Assembly (NCBI RefSeq): GCF_002127325.2
Contig: NC_035436.2
Location: 26,165,854-26,229,853 of the forward strand
Origin: Helianthus annuus
Lineage: Eukaryota > Streptophyta > Magnoliopsida > Asterales > Asteraceae
Direction of reading: 5' to 3'
Length of the DNA: 64,000 nt
Shown: positions 31,039 through 42,136 of the stretch, in pieces
Numbering within the stretch: position 1 is the first letter of the stretch
How the letters are laid out: each line of letters begins with the position of its first letter
The notes under the pieces: model-generated
Told to the model about the DNA's origin: nothing
Seen by the model: the letters and a program-made list of their open reading frames with translations, nothing else
Database searches by the model: none
Position numbers and translations under genes: made by a program

Positions 31039-34000
31039 ATGGATAACGATTTTTACAACGCGTTTGCAACTCCGTCTACTCCGGCTGTCATTGCTCAAGC
31101 CATGAATTTGGAAAATTAGACAGGAACTACACAAAAGCCCCCGAAACTAATGAGTATCGAAGAATACTACGGGTGGAAAGACAGATTCGAAAATTGGGTT
31201 CAGGCAAATCATCTTAGGTTTGGGAATGCATTCTGAAGAAATATGTATTACCATGTACTGATTTACAAGTTGAGAAAGCAATTTTGTAGTTACAGTTCAA
31301 GAACGGGATATGTACAAAGCCGAGAAAATGATGATCAGTCTGTTACAACAAGCAATCAAAGAAGATATCTTCATATTGCTTCAACACGACAAAACTTCAA
31401 AGTCAATTTGGGATGCTTTACATATTAAGTTTGAGGGTAGTGAGAACATGATTAAGAGCAATAAAGCACTACTTAAGAAAGAGTTTGATCTGTTCAGTAG
31501 TCTACCGGGTGAAGACACGAAGAAACTCATTGAACGATACTGTCATTTAGTGCGATCCATGTCTATGCTAAGTATAAAAAAGGATCGGGAAGAGTGGGTA
31601 GACAAGTTGGCGTATGCGTTACCGCAAAAAGAGTAGGGAACCTATTTGATGATTCTAAAGAATACTGGGGTGTATGATGGATTGACTTTTTCTCAGTTTA
31701 TTGAGAAGATTGAGAGTCAGGATTTGGAACAGCAGAAGATCGCAAGGATGAACAGTCCAAGTGGTCAACAGGATGTAAAGATGTATTACAAAGGTAGTGT
31801 TCCGGAAGCTGAAAGAAGCCCTAAAATCCAAACTGCGTTTAGTGCTGGGGATTCAACAGAAAAGGTTGATCAGAGTTTAACTAAAAGCAGCAGTGGTTTT
31901 TCTTCATTTCCAAATGTCAATCTGAAAGATTCAACTACAAGCTTTCATTCTCAGAGCACAAAAACTGGAAATGGTTATGGGATCCAGTGCAATATCGCTT
32001 TGAATCTTCCAGACGGCCAAAGTTTTTCTGAGGAGGTTGCAAAAGATCATATGGCATTACTTGGTTCTGTGCTTCTCTCGTATGAAGGTCTTGTTGCAGG
32101 TCGGATCGGAAATCCTATGCTCACAAAGAAGGATTATGATCAGATAGACGCAGAAGAAATAGAATTGATGGACATTAAATGGTGTCTAGCTAGTGTTCTT
32201 AGACGTGCTGAAAAGTTCAAGATGATTACTGGGAGAAATGACTTTCTTGATGCACATGTTTCCACTTTAGGTTTTGATAAATCTAAAGTTACTTGTTTTC
32301 GTTGCAGGGAGAAAGGTCATTTCAAGAGGGAGTGCAAGAACAGGGAAGCCAGTGGAGCTCAGAATTCGTTCGGAAAGGATGATTACTACCGGAAAGCCAT
32401 TTATCAGCAAGTTGGTCAGTAGCAACAGCAAGAACCGCAGGTGGCTCATGGTAGAAAAACCAAGGATTCAAAGAGAGTGTGTTTAGTGGATTTTAACTGG
32501 AACGTATACATATCACCTGAAAGCAAAGTCTGTTTATTCAATCAGGATGATGAAAAACTACCTGAAGGCTTTAGCTGGGATATGTTTGTAGACGAAAAGG
32601 GAGAATTCAAAGCGTTCATTGCTAAGATTGTTAAAGAACCAGATATGTTTGCCACATGGATGAAGTCTATTGGTGAGACTGTGAAGAATGTGGAGAAAGA
32701 GTCTGCTGCATCTGAAGAAAGCTCAGAAAGTGCTGATGAAAGCTCACAGAGTGCAGATGAAAGTTTACAAAGTGATGATAGTTCTGAAAAAGAAATTGTT
32801 TTTGATAAAACTCCATCTGATACTAGTTCATCCGATGATAGTTCTGAAAAATCTGTAGAGTTTGATCAGTCACCAACAGATGACAGCAGTGATGATGAGG
32901 AAGAGAAACATATTAACATTGCAAAATCTCATCTTTCTCCTGAAGGTTTTCATTCCTATTTTGCAGATCGCTTAGAAAAACTGAAGGAGAAACGAGCGGC
33001 AAAAGAACAACAACAAATGAAATCTGAAGATGTTGTTTAGAATGAGAATGCTGAAAGTGTTGCTGAGAAGATGGTTGAGACTGAGCAAGTGAAAAAAGAA
33101 GAAAAGGTGACTGAAGCTGAGAAAGTGATCGAAGTAGAGAAATTTGTCGAAGTTGAAAAGATTGTTGAAGTCGTCAAGCCATGTTCAAAGTGTCTTGAAG
33201 CATGCAAGGAATGTGCAGGTAAAGATGAGATGATAGTTGAGTATGAGAAGAAGAAGGAGCAGTTCTTGTTCAATCTCAATTATGTGAAAGAATCTTATGA
33301 TGTCTTAAACAAAACAGTAACTGGTCTTCAAAAGACAAACTCAGAGAGAGAAAACGCTTTGACAATGATGAATGTGATGATGATGTCGAAGCAGAAAGCT
33401 ATCAATTTCTACATCGAAGGAAGTGCTAAATGGAAGCAAGAGTTGGAAACTGAGAAGATCGAGAATGAGAGAATCAGACGTTTATTGCAGAGTTACTCTA
33501 GTTCTGATTATCTTATTGATAGAATTTACCCAACTGTTGCAGGTATGGAAGCTTTCCAAGATGACAAGCCAAGGAAGAAAGATAGTGGTAAGAAACCGAC
33601 TGTTAGCTATAACAAGTGTCCGCCTCCGATCTGGGAAGGGTATTCTCCTAGAAAACCAAACGAGGAGCAACTTGAAAAAGCAGTTAATATAAAGCTAAAA
33701 ACCGATACAACTGATGAATTACCAGAAAACATTGATGTCACTTTCACATCGTCTGACACTGATCATGAGTCTGAGTTAATAAAAAAGGTGGTCGATCAGG
33801 TGTTAGATACTGATGAGGAGTCTGAGTCAAATTCTGAATCTGGAGGGTCAAGTTCGTCAGTCAATGGTCCAAAGTCGTCGGTCAAAAAGGCGTATAGTAA
33901 AGAGTTTTTATTATCAAAATCGAATTTGAATGATGAAACATTCGAAGTAGTTTATACTTTGAATGATTCTGACAAATTATATTATAACAAAGAGTTTCCA

Positions 34001-34969
34001 ATAAGAAGTGTTAGGTTTGACATGATCAAAAAGGTTTTCAAAATGACAGAAATTAATATTTCTGAAATAAAAGATTTAAATCTTACTGGAAAACCTAAAA
34101 AATACACTTCAAGAGTTCAACAACGTTTAAACAAGAAAAAGGGTTACAATTCTGGTCCTGGTTTTCAAAAGAAATCAAACCAAAATCGTAGCTACAAAAA
34201 GAAAGGTCTTGGTTTTGTTCCACCAGAAAACTATAAAAATGAGAAAAATTCTAAAACAAAAACAGAATTTGTTTCAGGTGGAAGTGCCGAGGATGAACAG
34301 AAGAAACCGTTCTGGAGACAATCAAACCAGGAGTTTCTTGCTGAGAAGAAAAGGAATGGAACTGGAGTGTTTCATCCAAGAGAGACTCGCACTTGTTTCA
34401 AATGCAATGAAGCTGGTCACATTGCATGGAATTGTCCGAAAAATGGTAAAACAAAACAAGGAGTTTCTAAAAAGTTGAAAGAGATAGTTGTTGATGTTGA
34501 ACCACCAACCGAAAAAATTAGAATTTTTGAAAACTCAACTTATGAGGTTGGTGAGTGTTCGAAAAAGAATTTTTACAAAAAGAATGCAAAGAACAACCAA
34601 GTGTGGGTTGTTAAGCAGGTTGATGAGAAAATCGGCGATGATTCTGGTTCCACAAAGCCAGAAGAGCCACAAGTTGAGGTAAAAGATTCAGTGAATGATG
34701 ATGATTTTCCATCACTGGAGTTTGAGAAAGCTAAACAAAAAGTTGGTAAGGTTGAGATCTCGGACCAGTTTTACTCCGAGAAGAATGAATTTGATGTCGA
34801 GAAAATTTTTAATGGAAACGTTAAGAAAATTTTTAGGAAAATGCTTAATGGGAAAGCTAAAGGGGTTAGAGATTTCTATGCAACTAAAAAGGCAACATAT
34901 AACCCTACTGAGCAGGAATTGAAAATCCTCAAGTCTGAAAAGACTTGGGTGAAAATTCTTTTCCCTTGA
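31039..34969 (+). pseudogene. Long gag-like protein of the gag-only element
   Basis: ATG at 31039 (MDNDFYNAFATPSTPAV) opens the gag. After one frame change near 31130-31300, a single frame runs from 31310 to 34969, broken only by TAG at 31634, 32420 and 33038. The capsid part has IWDALHIKFEG and LLKKEFDLFSSL. The first zinc knuckle CFRCREKGHFKREC is near 32298. An acidic serine repeat (SSESADESSQSADES) is at about 32705-32780. A Val/Glu-rich coiled coil is at about 33071-33200, and a second zinc knuckle CFKCNEAGHIAWNC is near 34394. It ends KTWVKILFP. Length is about 1,300 residues, far above a normal copia gag (300-400), but usual for SIRE-type relatives. Confidence 0.85.
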
Positions 34970-37214
34970 AGTCTTAGGACTACGCCGGAGATCCCAAGTT
35001 TGTAATCGTGGATCAGGAATCGGCATCATTCTAGTTTTTGAATAGATTGTTTGAAAGATTTTGAATGAGTTTAAATTTTACAGGTTGAAGGACTATGCCG
35101 GAGCTTCCAGGTTGGTAAGTGAGAAGCAAAAATCGGCATCTTTGATTGGTAAATGATCATGTGTAGATGTTTGTTTCCTACACATGGTACAGGTGTTTAT
35201 ATTTTTACGATTGGTACAGAGGGTGCATACTTGCATATGGTAAACCAGGGACATTAATTTGTACTTGATCGATTACAAGAGATTGATGAACAATATGATG
35301 AACCATACCCCTAACTTACAAGTAAACCTACAAGTGGTTATAACAAACTTATTTTCCGGAAAAATCATTTTGATTAAAACAAACTTAAGTGTTTTGAAAT
35401 CTAAATGAGAAAATAGTTAGTTGAAAGGGGGAGTTCTGATTGTTTGTGCCTAGTGGATGGCGATTTGATGCGGTTCGATATCGGTTGTCACTATTTCTGT
35501 ACATTCTATTTTCAATTTTCTGTAATTGGGTCAAGAGTTTAGATAGTCTTCAAATTTCCTTTGAAATGTGTTTGCATTTTAGGGGGAGTAGAAAAATTCC
35601 AGAAAATCCAAAAACATTAGAAAATTTGAAAAATCCAAAAAACAAGATAAAATTCAAAAATGAGTTTTGTTGTGAAAAGAGGAAATAATAGTACATCAGT
35701 GGACTGTCACAACATGCTAAAGAATTGGAATGTTAAAATGTGATAAACAATCTCACTGCGGATATGCCAATAGGTTTTTGGACATTTAGTAGATTGTGAC
35801 GAGATATAAACCTAAAAATTCAAACTTGCTTATTCTATGGGTAACAACTTCTTGGATATATAGGTAACCCCTGAAATCTTGTTTGAAAGGTCCCTTATTC
35901 TGAGATACTAGGTCTTTATCCTCAGTGATATCTGGGGTATTATCCTGGGACTTCTGCTGTATGGAAATACTAACCTAGTCCCCGTATAATACTTTCTGCA
36001 AATGCTTGAAACATAGCATCGCCCTCAGCAAGTTGATTAAACAATAAAATTGATAGTCACTGCTGTTGAAACAAAAGATCCTCTAAAGGGGACACACCAA
36101 AAGTCGAAGCCGTCATCTCTTTGCGTATACGGAAGTATCGACCTGAGCTCTCACGGCCCTCGCAATTAACCCCTGAACATATATCATCTGTGGTATACTC
36201 ACCTGTAAGACTGAATATTGGGATCTGGATACGGGAGTATATTCAAGTAGTGGGATACGCAAATAAGTTTAAGTCATTAAAACATTAATCTCATATCTCG
36301 AAGCAATTGAACTTTGTGTGAAAATTTAAGTGGACAAATATACTGACAATCTAGGTGAATTGTTTAGAACTTAAAATGAAATGAAGCTTAACGGTGTTAG
36401 TGATTCGTCTCAAAACTGATATGATCCTCTTACACAAACTCACAAAAAAATTGTTTGTAAATATTTCATTTCTGCATTTCTTTATTTCTACAATTGGTGT
36501 CTTTATTTTCTTTGCATTTCAAAAATCCAAAAAGATTTTCGGTGTGTTTTAGCATAAACCTTTTGAAAAATTCAAAAAGATTTTCGACAACTGTTGTTGG
36601 AAAGCTGATTTTCAGAGTCTCAAGTGCTAAACATGATGACATTGTTGTGAAGTGGAGTGTGTCTTGAACATCAAATGTGTTTTCAAATCAACAAGTGGTT
36701 CATCAAAGAGGATAGTTTCTTTTGAGAGAGAGTCAATGTTAGTGCATATATTCTAAAGTGTTAAATGTGTAAAACTTATTTTGAGGAAGAGTTTATGCAG
36801 GTTAAGTATGAGCTGGGTTATCGATCCTGAGCAAAACTAGAGCCAAGTTTCGATCTTGGAAATTAAAAGCTATGGGATAGTAAGCCAGTTTGATCAATCC
36901 TGAGAAGCTTATGTGTTAGAAAGCCAGATTCAGATACCTGAAAAACTCTGTGGATAGAGCATGTGCCAGGTTTCGATTCTGTGGACAAAGTTTGAGCTAG
37001 GCAACGATCATGTACCGTGAAAGCCAGACAACGATCCTAAAGCTGATGATGCTGATGAACTTAAGGAATGCCAGCAGATCGGAAGGGGGAGTCTGAAGAC
37101 AATCTGAAGATGAGAAGAGAGTATGTAGCCCAGAGACTGATCAAGACTGAAGATGTGAAGACACGACACTGTCAGACTCGACACATAAGACTCGTCAACA
37201 TCTGAGGGGGAGTC
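34970..37214 (+). other. Non-coding 3' region of the gag-only element, pol missing
   Basis: Begins with two diverged copies of a 50-base unit (GACTACGCCGGAGATCCCAA and GACTATGCCGGAGCTTCCAG, each ending near ATCGGCATC). Between about 36800 and 37040 the word AAGCCAG..(A/T)CGATCCTG recurs with variants. The polypurine tract GAGGGGGAG is at 37204-37212. Copia pol motifs (DSG, D-D-E, YVDD) are absent. Confidence 0.8.
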
Positions 37215-37611
37215 TGTTAGTGCATGCATCTGTCGACTTCGTCTTGTATCGAGTCTTAGATTTTAGTGTATAGATCAGGGCACGTTTTACGAGAAAGTAA
37301 CATGTTTAGGGTGTTGAAAGTCTGATTTCGCTTCTAAGCCTAATTCCGCTCCTAATGTCATTTGGATGATTTCGAGCGGAATCACGAGCCTATATATAGG
37401 TTACTTTAGAGCGAAATCAGTATTGAGTTCCTTGTTTTCCATGCCGAAGTGCTGCCGATGTGAGATTTGATTGTAAACAACGTCAGATCAATACAATCAG
37501 TGTTTAAAGTGAAGATTTAGCTATTTCTACCTTTGTTTTGTTGTTTTCCGCACCTGAAACAGAGTAAAACTCCTCTGAACGACTCATTCGGGTCAATCGC
37601 ACGATCCTACA
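37215..37611 (+). repeat. 3' LTR of the gag-only element
   Basis: 397 bp. It lacks a 50-base segment present in the 5' LTR. The gap lies between two GG(A/C)GGAATCAC(A/G)AG words, so a slipped or unequal deletion between short repeats is likely. Confidence 0.95.
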
Positions 37612-38715
37612 GTTTTCATCTAAAAGCACATGATCTAAACAAAACAAATGTCATTGTTCCTGCTGAAAGCTGCACCATCTGTGGTAAAAATAACCACAAA
37701 ACTAAGGAATGTGTATATCTCAAAAACTTTGATGAGAAGAAGAAAGAATACACTGCAAAAACATCCTTAAGTTCATCAGCATCATCTGTTAAATTCACCA
37801 AGAAACAACCACTGTTTATCCCTGTCCAAACTGCTGTCACAAAACAGCTGAACCAAACATCTGTTCAAAGGGATGTACAGGTGACTGATGCACCTCCAGC
37901 CAATCATTTCAGAAAAGGCAAGGACAATGCATCATACCAAAGGATTCCACACGTTTATGAGGCTTACAAAAAGCCCTCTAAACCAAGAGTGAACAGGCAT
38001 CCTTTTGGTTATCAACAGATGATGGGTCAAGACCCCCCAACAGTGGTTAGAGAAAAACATTCTCAAAAATGTTCAAACCCCTGTGCTAACCACTGTCCAT
38101 ACGTCTGCATCCATCCCAAACACTGTTGAGACCCCATCCAAAGCCCTGTTGGCTTTGGAGACCTTTTTGAACTAATCCTTTTACTTCATGTGCAGGGAGC
38201 TTCTGCATGCTTGGATAGTCTTTTGTATGTAGATAGTGGAGGCTCCCGGCACATGACAGGATGTAAAGCCCTTCTTCAAGATTTCAAAATAATAGTAAAG
38301 GAAAAGTTCTGGGGTCTGGTACAGTAAAGTCTGGAAATGTAAAATTTGAAAATGTCAATCTTATAGACAATCTAAAATTCAACCTCCTGAGTGTGTCTCA
38401 AATGAGTGATAAAGGGTTTGGCTCATTTTTCACAAAGGATTGTTGTAGGATTGTTGGACCAGAAATGGTTAATAATATTGAAGCAATAATCAAGAAAGGC
38501 ACAACTAAACTTGTTGCTCAAAGAAGTGGCAAAGTTTATGTTGTTGACATGTCAAAAGAGTGTCCCAGAGCTGATGTCTGTCTGTTCTCAGCTGCCTCTA
38601 ACAAAGAGACAGAACTTTGGCATAGAAGACTGGGGCATACCAATCTCAAGACCATCACTGAAATCTCAAAAAATGGCCTTGTAAGAGGTCTCCACAAAAA
38701 CTGTCTTCATGTCCT
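37612..38715 (+). pseudogene. SIRE-like gag end, protease and GAG-pre-integrase region
   Basis: The gag frame resumes FHLKAHDLNKTNVIV with a further zinc knuckle CTICGKNNHKTKEC near 37675-37715. After a TGA at 38127 the same frame gives the aspartic protease start LLYVDSGGSRHMTGC at about 38223, with the catalytic Asp in DSG. The frame changes near 38310, giving NLLSVSQMSDKGFG and the pre-integrase word ELWHRRLGHTNLKTI near 38612. It shifts again near 38710. Each break is in coding sequence, so no functional polyprotein is possible. Confidence 0.9.
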
Positions 38716-38796
38716 GAGCACTGCATTTCCTGTTTAAAAGGAAAACAACACAAAAGCTCTTTCAAGTCCATTGAAGAGTCCAAAACAACCCAGTGT

Positions 38797-41433
38797 TTGC
38801 AAATGCTGCACATGGATTTGTTTGGCCCAGTGCAAGTCATGAGTCTCAAAAAGAAGAGATATTGCTTGGTTATTGTTGATGACTTCTCTAGGTTTACATG
38901 GACATTCTTTTTACACTCAAAAGATGAGACTGCATGCATTTTGCAAGACTTTGTGACACAGGTTGAAAAGCAATTTGACCTTCCAATGAAAGTCTTCAGG
39001 AGTGATAATGGCACAGAATTCAAAAATAAGGAGTTGGATGCCTTCTGTGTGAAGAAAGGGATTGTAAGGCAGTACAGCATCCCTAGAACACCAGAGCAAA
39101 ATGGGGTTGTTGAAAGGAAGAACAGAACATTGATTGAGGCTGCCAGAACCATGCTTGCAGATTCAGGTTTGCGATTAACTTTTTGGGCAGAGGCAGTAAA
39201 TACTGCTTGCTATGTCCAAAACAGAGTTTTAATCAACCCTAGGCACAAAAAGACTGCTTATGAAATTCTGTATAAAATAAAGCCATTAATATCATATTTC
39301 AAAGTTTTTGGTTGCCCATGTTTCATTCTGAACTTAAAAGATTCTATCTCAAAGTTTGCAGCCAAAATTGATATGGGATACCACCTGGGATACTCAACCA
39401 CTACTAAGGCCTACAAAGTGTTCAACACACGGACCAAAGCAGTGGAAGAGACTTTGAATGTAAAGTTCAATGAACTTTCATCAATGAAAATCCCTGGAAA
39501 TCCTGCAGAATTGTTTGATCTTGAAAAATTCACTTTTGAAAATACTACTGTCAAGACTTACAGTGCAGGTCCATCAGAAAATTCATCACCAGACTATGGG
39601 TATGAGATCATCATTCCTCAACAAAAGTCTGCCACAATGGGAAGAGCAGCAGATGTCCAAAACAGCTGTCAAAGCTCAACCACTGCTACCTCAACAGTTG
39701 TTGACCAAAGTAGCCCACTAACCATTGCTTCCACCTCACCAAACACTGCTGACAAAAGTCCTCAAACAGTGGATCAAAGTCAGCAAGTGTCCACACCTTT
39801 ACCCCCTATGCCACCACCTTTTGAAGCCACTGCTGGGTCATCAAAGTCACCAGCAGTGGTTAGCTCAGATGATACACATCTGCAGCCCTCACCACTCAAT
39901 GCCATTGTTCCATACCAAGGAGAGCTCATCTTCTTGAAATCTCATCCACCAGATCAAATCATTGGCAACATCAATGAAGGGGTGCTCACAAGAAAGCAAT
40001 CCCAAAACATTTGTCTTTTTGCTGGTTTTCTATCACTCCATCAGCCAGTCAAGTACCAAGAGGCACTGAAAAACAACAGCTGGGTAGAAGCCATGCAAGA
40101 GGAGCTGCAACAGTTTAGAAGACAACAAGTATGGGAGCTTGTTCCATTGCCAGAGGGTGTGAGTCCTATTGGCACAAAATGGGTCTTCAAAAATAAAACT
40201 GATGAAAGGGGTATTGTTGTCAAGAATAAAGCCAGGCTTGTGGTTCAAGGTTGCAGACAAGAAGAAGGCATTGACTATGATGAAACATTTTCCCCTGTAG
40301 CAAGACTTGAAGCTATTAGACTCTTTCTGGCCTTTGCTGTCAACCACAACATCAAGGTGTATCAAATGGATATCAAATGTGCATTCCTCTATGGTAAGAT
40401 TCAAGAGGAGGTTTATGTTTGTCAACCTCCAGGTTTTGAGGATCCATTTAATCCAGATAATGTCTACAAGCTGAATAAAGCTTTGTATGGCTTGAAGCAA
40501 GCACCAAGGGCCTGGTATGAAACTCTGTCCACCTTTTTACTTTCCATTGGTTTCACCAGAGGCAGAATTGATAAAACACTGTTTTTAAAATGGAGAGGGA
40601 AGGATTTGATGATTGTCCAAATTTATGTGGATGACATCATTTTTGGAAGCATATGTAATAAAATGTGTGAAGAGTTCAGGCAACTCATGACAGCTGAGTT
40701 TGAAATAAGTGCAATGGGTGAACTCCAGTGCTTTCTTGGTCTCCAAGTAAAGCAGCTGCAAAATGGCACCTTCATCCATCAAGGCAAATATGACAAAGAA
40801 CTTTTAAAGAAATTTGATATGGATGATTGTAAGCCATGCAGTACACCCATTGCAACCAATAAATTGGTCATGTCTGAAGAAAGGGATGATTTGGTCGATC
40901 AGATGTTATATAGAAGCATGATTGGGTCTTTATTGTACCTAACTGCATCTAGACCAGACATCATGTTTGCAACATGTGTCTATGCAAGATCCCAGTTAGC
41001 CCCTAGAAAGTCAAATCTTATTGCTGTAAAAAGGATATTCAGATACCTCAAAGGTGCTCCCACACTTGGTATCTGGTATCCAGCTGATGGTAAAATTGAG
41101 CTTTCAGGTTTCTCAGATAGTGACTTTGCTGGATGTGATAAAACAAGGAAGTCCACAGGAGGGTGCCAATTCCTAGGCAATTGCTTAGTGTCTTGGCAAA
41201 GCAAAAAGCAAGCAGCTGTTTCCACATCCACTACTGAGTTAAAATATATAGCTGCTGCAAGCTGTACAGCCCAACTGCTATGGCTTCAAAATCAGTTACT
41301 GGATTTTGGTATCACTGCCTTGAAGACACCACTCATGTTGGACAATCAGGAAGCAGAAAATATCATCAAAAATCCAGTTTCCCACTCAACCACCAAACAC
41401 ATCGACATCAGACATCAGACATCACTTTGTTAG
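38797..41433 (+). CDS. Integrase, reverse transcriptase and RNase H of the SIRE-like element
   Basis: One open frame of 878 codons, part of the former polyprotein rather than a separate gene. The integrase core starts MLHMDLFGPVQVMSLKKKRY (first Asp), then FRSDNGTEFKN (second Asp) and PEQNGVVERKNRTL (Glu). A Thr/Pro/Ser-rich linker spans about residues 270-390. The RT starts SWVEAMQEELQQF, then WVFKNKTDERG, QMDIKCAFLYG and the catalytic YVDDIIFGS. RNase H has GFSDSDFAGC, RKSTGGCQFLG and SWQSKKQAAVSTSTTELKY. At the end a 7-base repeat (AGACATC twice, near 41405-41425) shifts the frame inside the last RNase H helix. The final 50 or so residues lie in another frame up to about 41574. Confidence 0.95.
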   Translation: MQMLHMDLFGPVQVMSLKKKRYCLVIVDDFSRFTWTFFLHSKDETACILQDFVTQVEKQFDLPMKVFRSDNGTEFKNKELDAFCVKKGIVRQYSIPRTPEQNGVVERKNRTLIEAARTMLADSGLRLTFWAEAVNTACYVQNRVLINPRHKKTAYEILYKIKPLISYFKVFGCPCFILNLKDSISKFAAKIDMGYHLGYSTTTKAYKVFNTRTKAVEETLNVKFNELSSMKIPGNPAELFDLEKFTFENTTVKTYSAGPSENSSPDYGYEIIIPQQKSATMGRAADVQNSCQSSTTATSTVVDQSSPLTIASTSPNTADKSPQTVDQSQQVSTPLPPMPPPFEATAGSSKSPAVVSSDDTHLQPSPLNAIVPYQGELIFLKSHPPDQIIGNINEGVLTRKQSQNICLFAGFLSLHQPVKYQEALKNNSWVEAMQEELQQFRRQQVWELVPLPEGVSPIGTKWVFKNKTDERGIVVKNKARLVVQGCRQEEGIDYDETFSPVARLEAIRLFLAFAVNHNIKVYQMDIKCAFLYGKIQEEVYVCQPPGFEDPFNPDNVYKLNKALYGLKQAPRAWYETLSTFLLSIGFTRGRIDKTLFLKWRGKDLMIVQIYVDDIIFGSICNKMCEEFRQLMTAEFEISAMGELQCFLGLQVKQLQNGTFIHQGKYDKELLKKFDMDDCKPCSTPIATNKLVMSEERDDLVDQMLYRSMIGSLLYLTASRPDIMFATCVYARSQLAPRKSNLIAVKRIFRYLKGAPTLGIWYPADGKIELSGFSDSDFAGCDKTRKSTGGCQFLGNCLVSWQSKKQAAVSTSTTELKYIAAASCTAQLLWLQNQLLDFGITALKTPLMLDNQEAENIIKNPVSHSTTKHIDIRHQTSLC

Positions 41434-42136
41434 GGATTGCTATGAAAAAGGTTTGATTTCTCTGCATCATGTTCCAACTAAGGATCAGCTGGCAGATGTG
41501 CTAACCAAAGCATTAGACACATCCACCTTTGAAAGCTTGATCTCTAGGATTGGCATGCTAAAAATGGAATAACATGCAAAATCTTGTTTTTCTATGAATA
41601 AAAGCATTAAAATGTTTTCAGAAAATCAAAAATCCATCCTTAAAAATAGCTAAAAATGTCTTTTTCATTAAAATCCTAAAAGTCTGCCATAACAACTGAT
41701 GGGTTCAAAAGTCTGCTCTACTTCAAAAATCTGTCCACTGCTGAAAGTCATCCCCTGTTCTCATTTTCCTCTGATAAGCGCTGATGTTCAAAATCAGTGT
41801 TGTATCCACTGATATGCTATCCACTGATAGTGAAAATCATCCACTGTCTCCATTACCGTTACAACTACTGTCTTCACCAGTTGTTTTCACAAAAAGTACT
41901 GTTCAAAAGTACTGTCCTTCATTTCACCAGGGGATGGCATGTGGACAGTACATAGTGGTCAGACATTTTGTAACCGCTGCCACGTCAGCATTCACTTTTC
42001 CTCTATAAACCCCCTTTTAAAACCCAAACAGGGTTTCACTGTCGAATTGAATTCTTAAACGTTCTCTTCTCAAAGCAGTTTCCATCACATTCCATCCAAT
42101 TTCTTCACAAACTCATCTTCGATTCTCATCTTCAAA

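Larger units (their letters stand above)
30006..37611 (+). mobile_element. Gag-only (pol-less) copia-type element nested in the SIRE-like gag
   Basis: LTRs of 447 and 397 bp (TGTTAGTGCATG...CCTACA), target duplication GTTTT on both sides, initiator tRNA-Met primer site and polypurine tract. The interior codes only for a very long gag-like protein with two zinc knuckles. No protease, integrase, RT or RNase H sequence was found in 34970-37214. It fits the class of non-autonomous gag-only (TR-GAG) elements that depend on a helper. The frame is now interrupted by stops. Confidence 0.9.
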
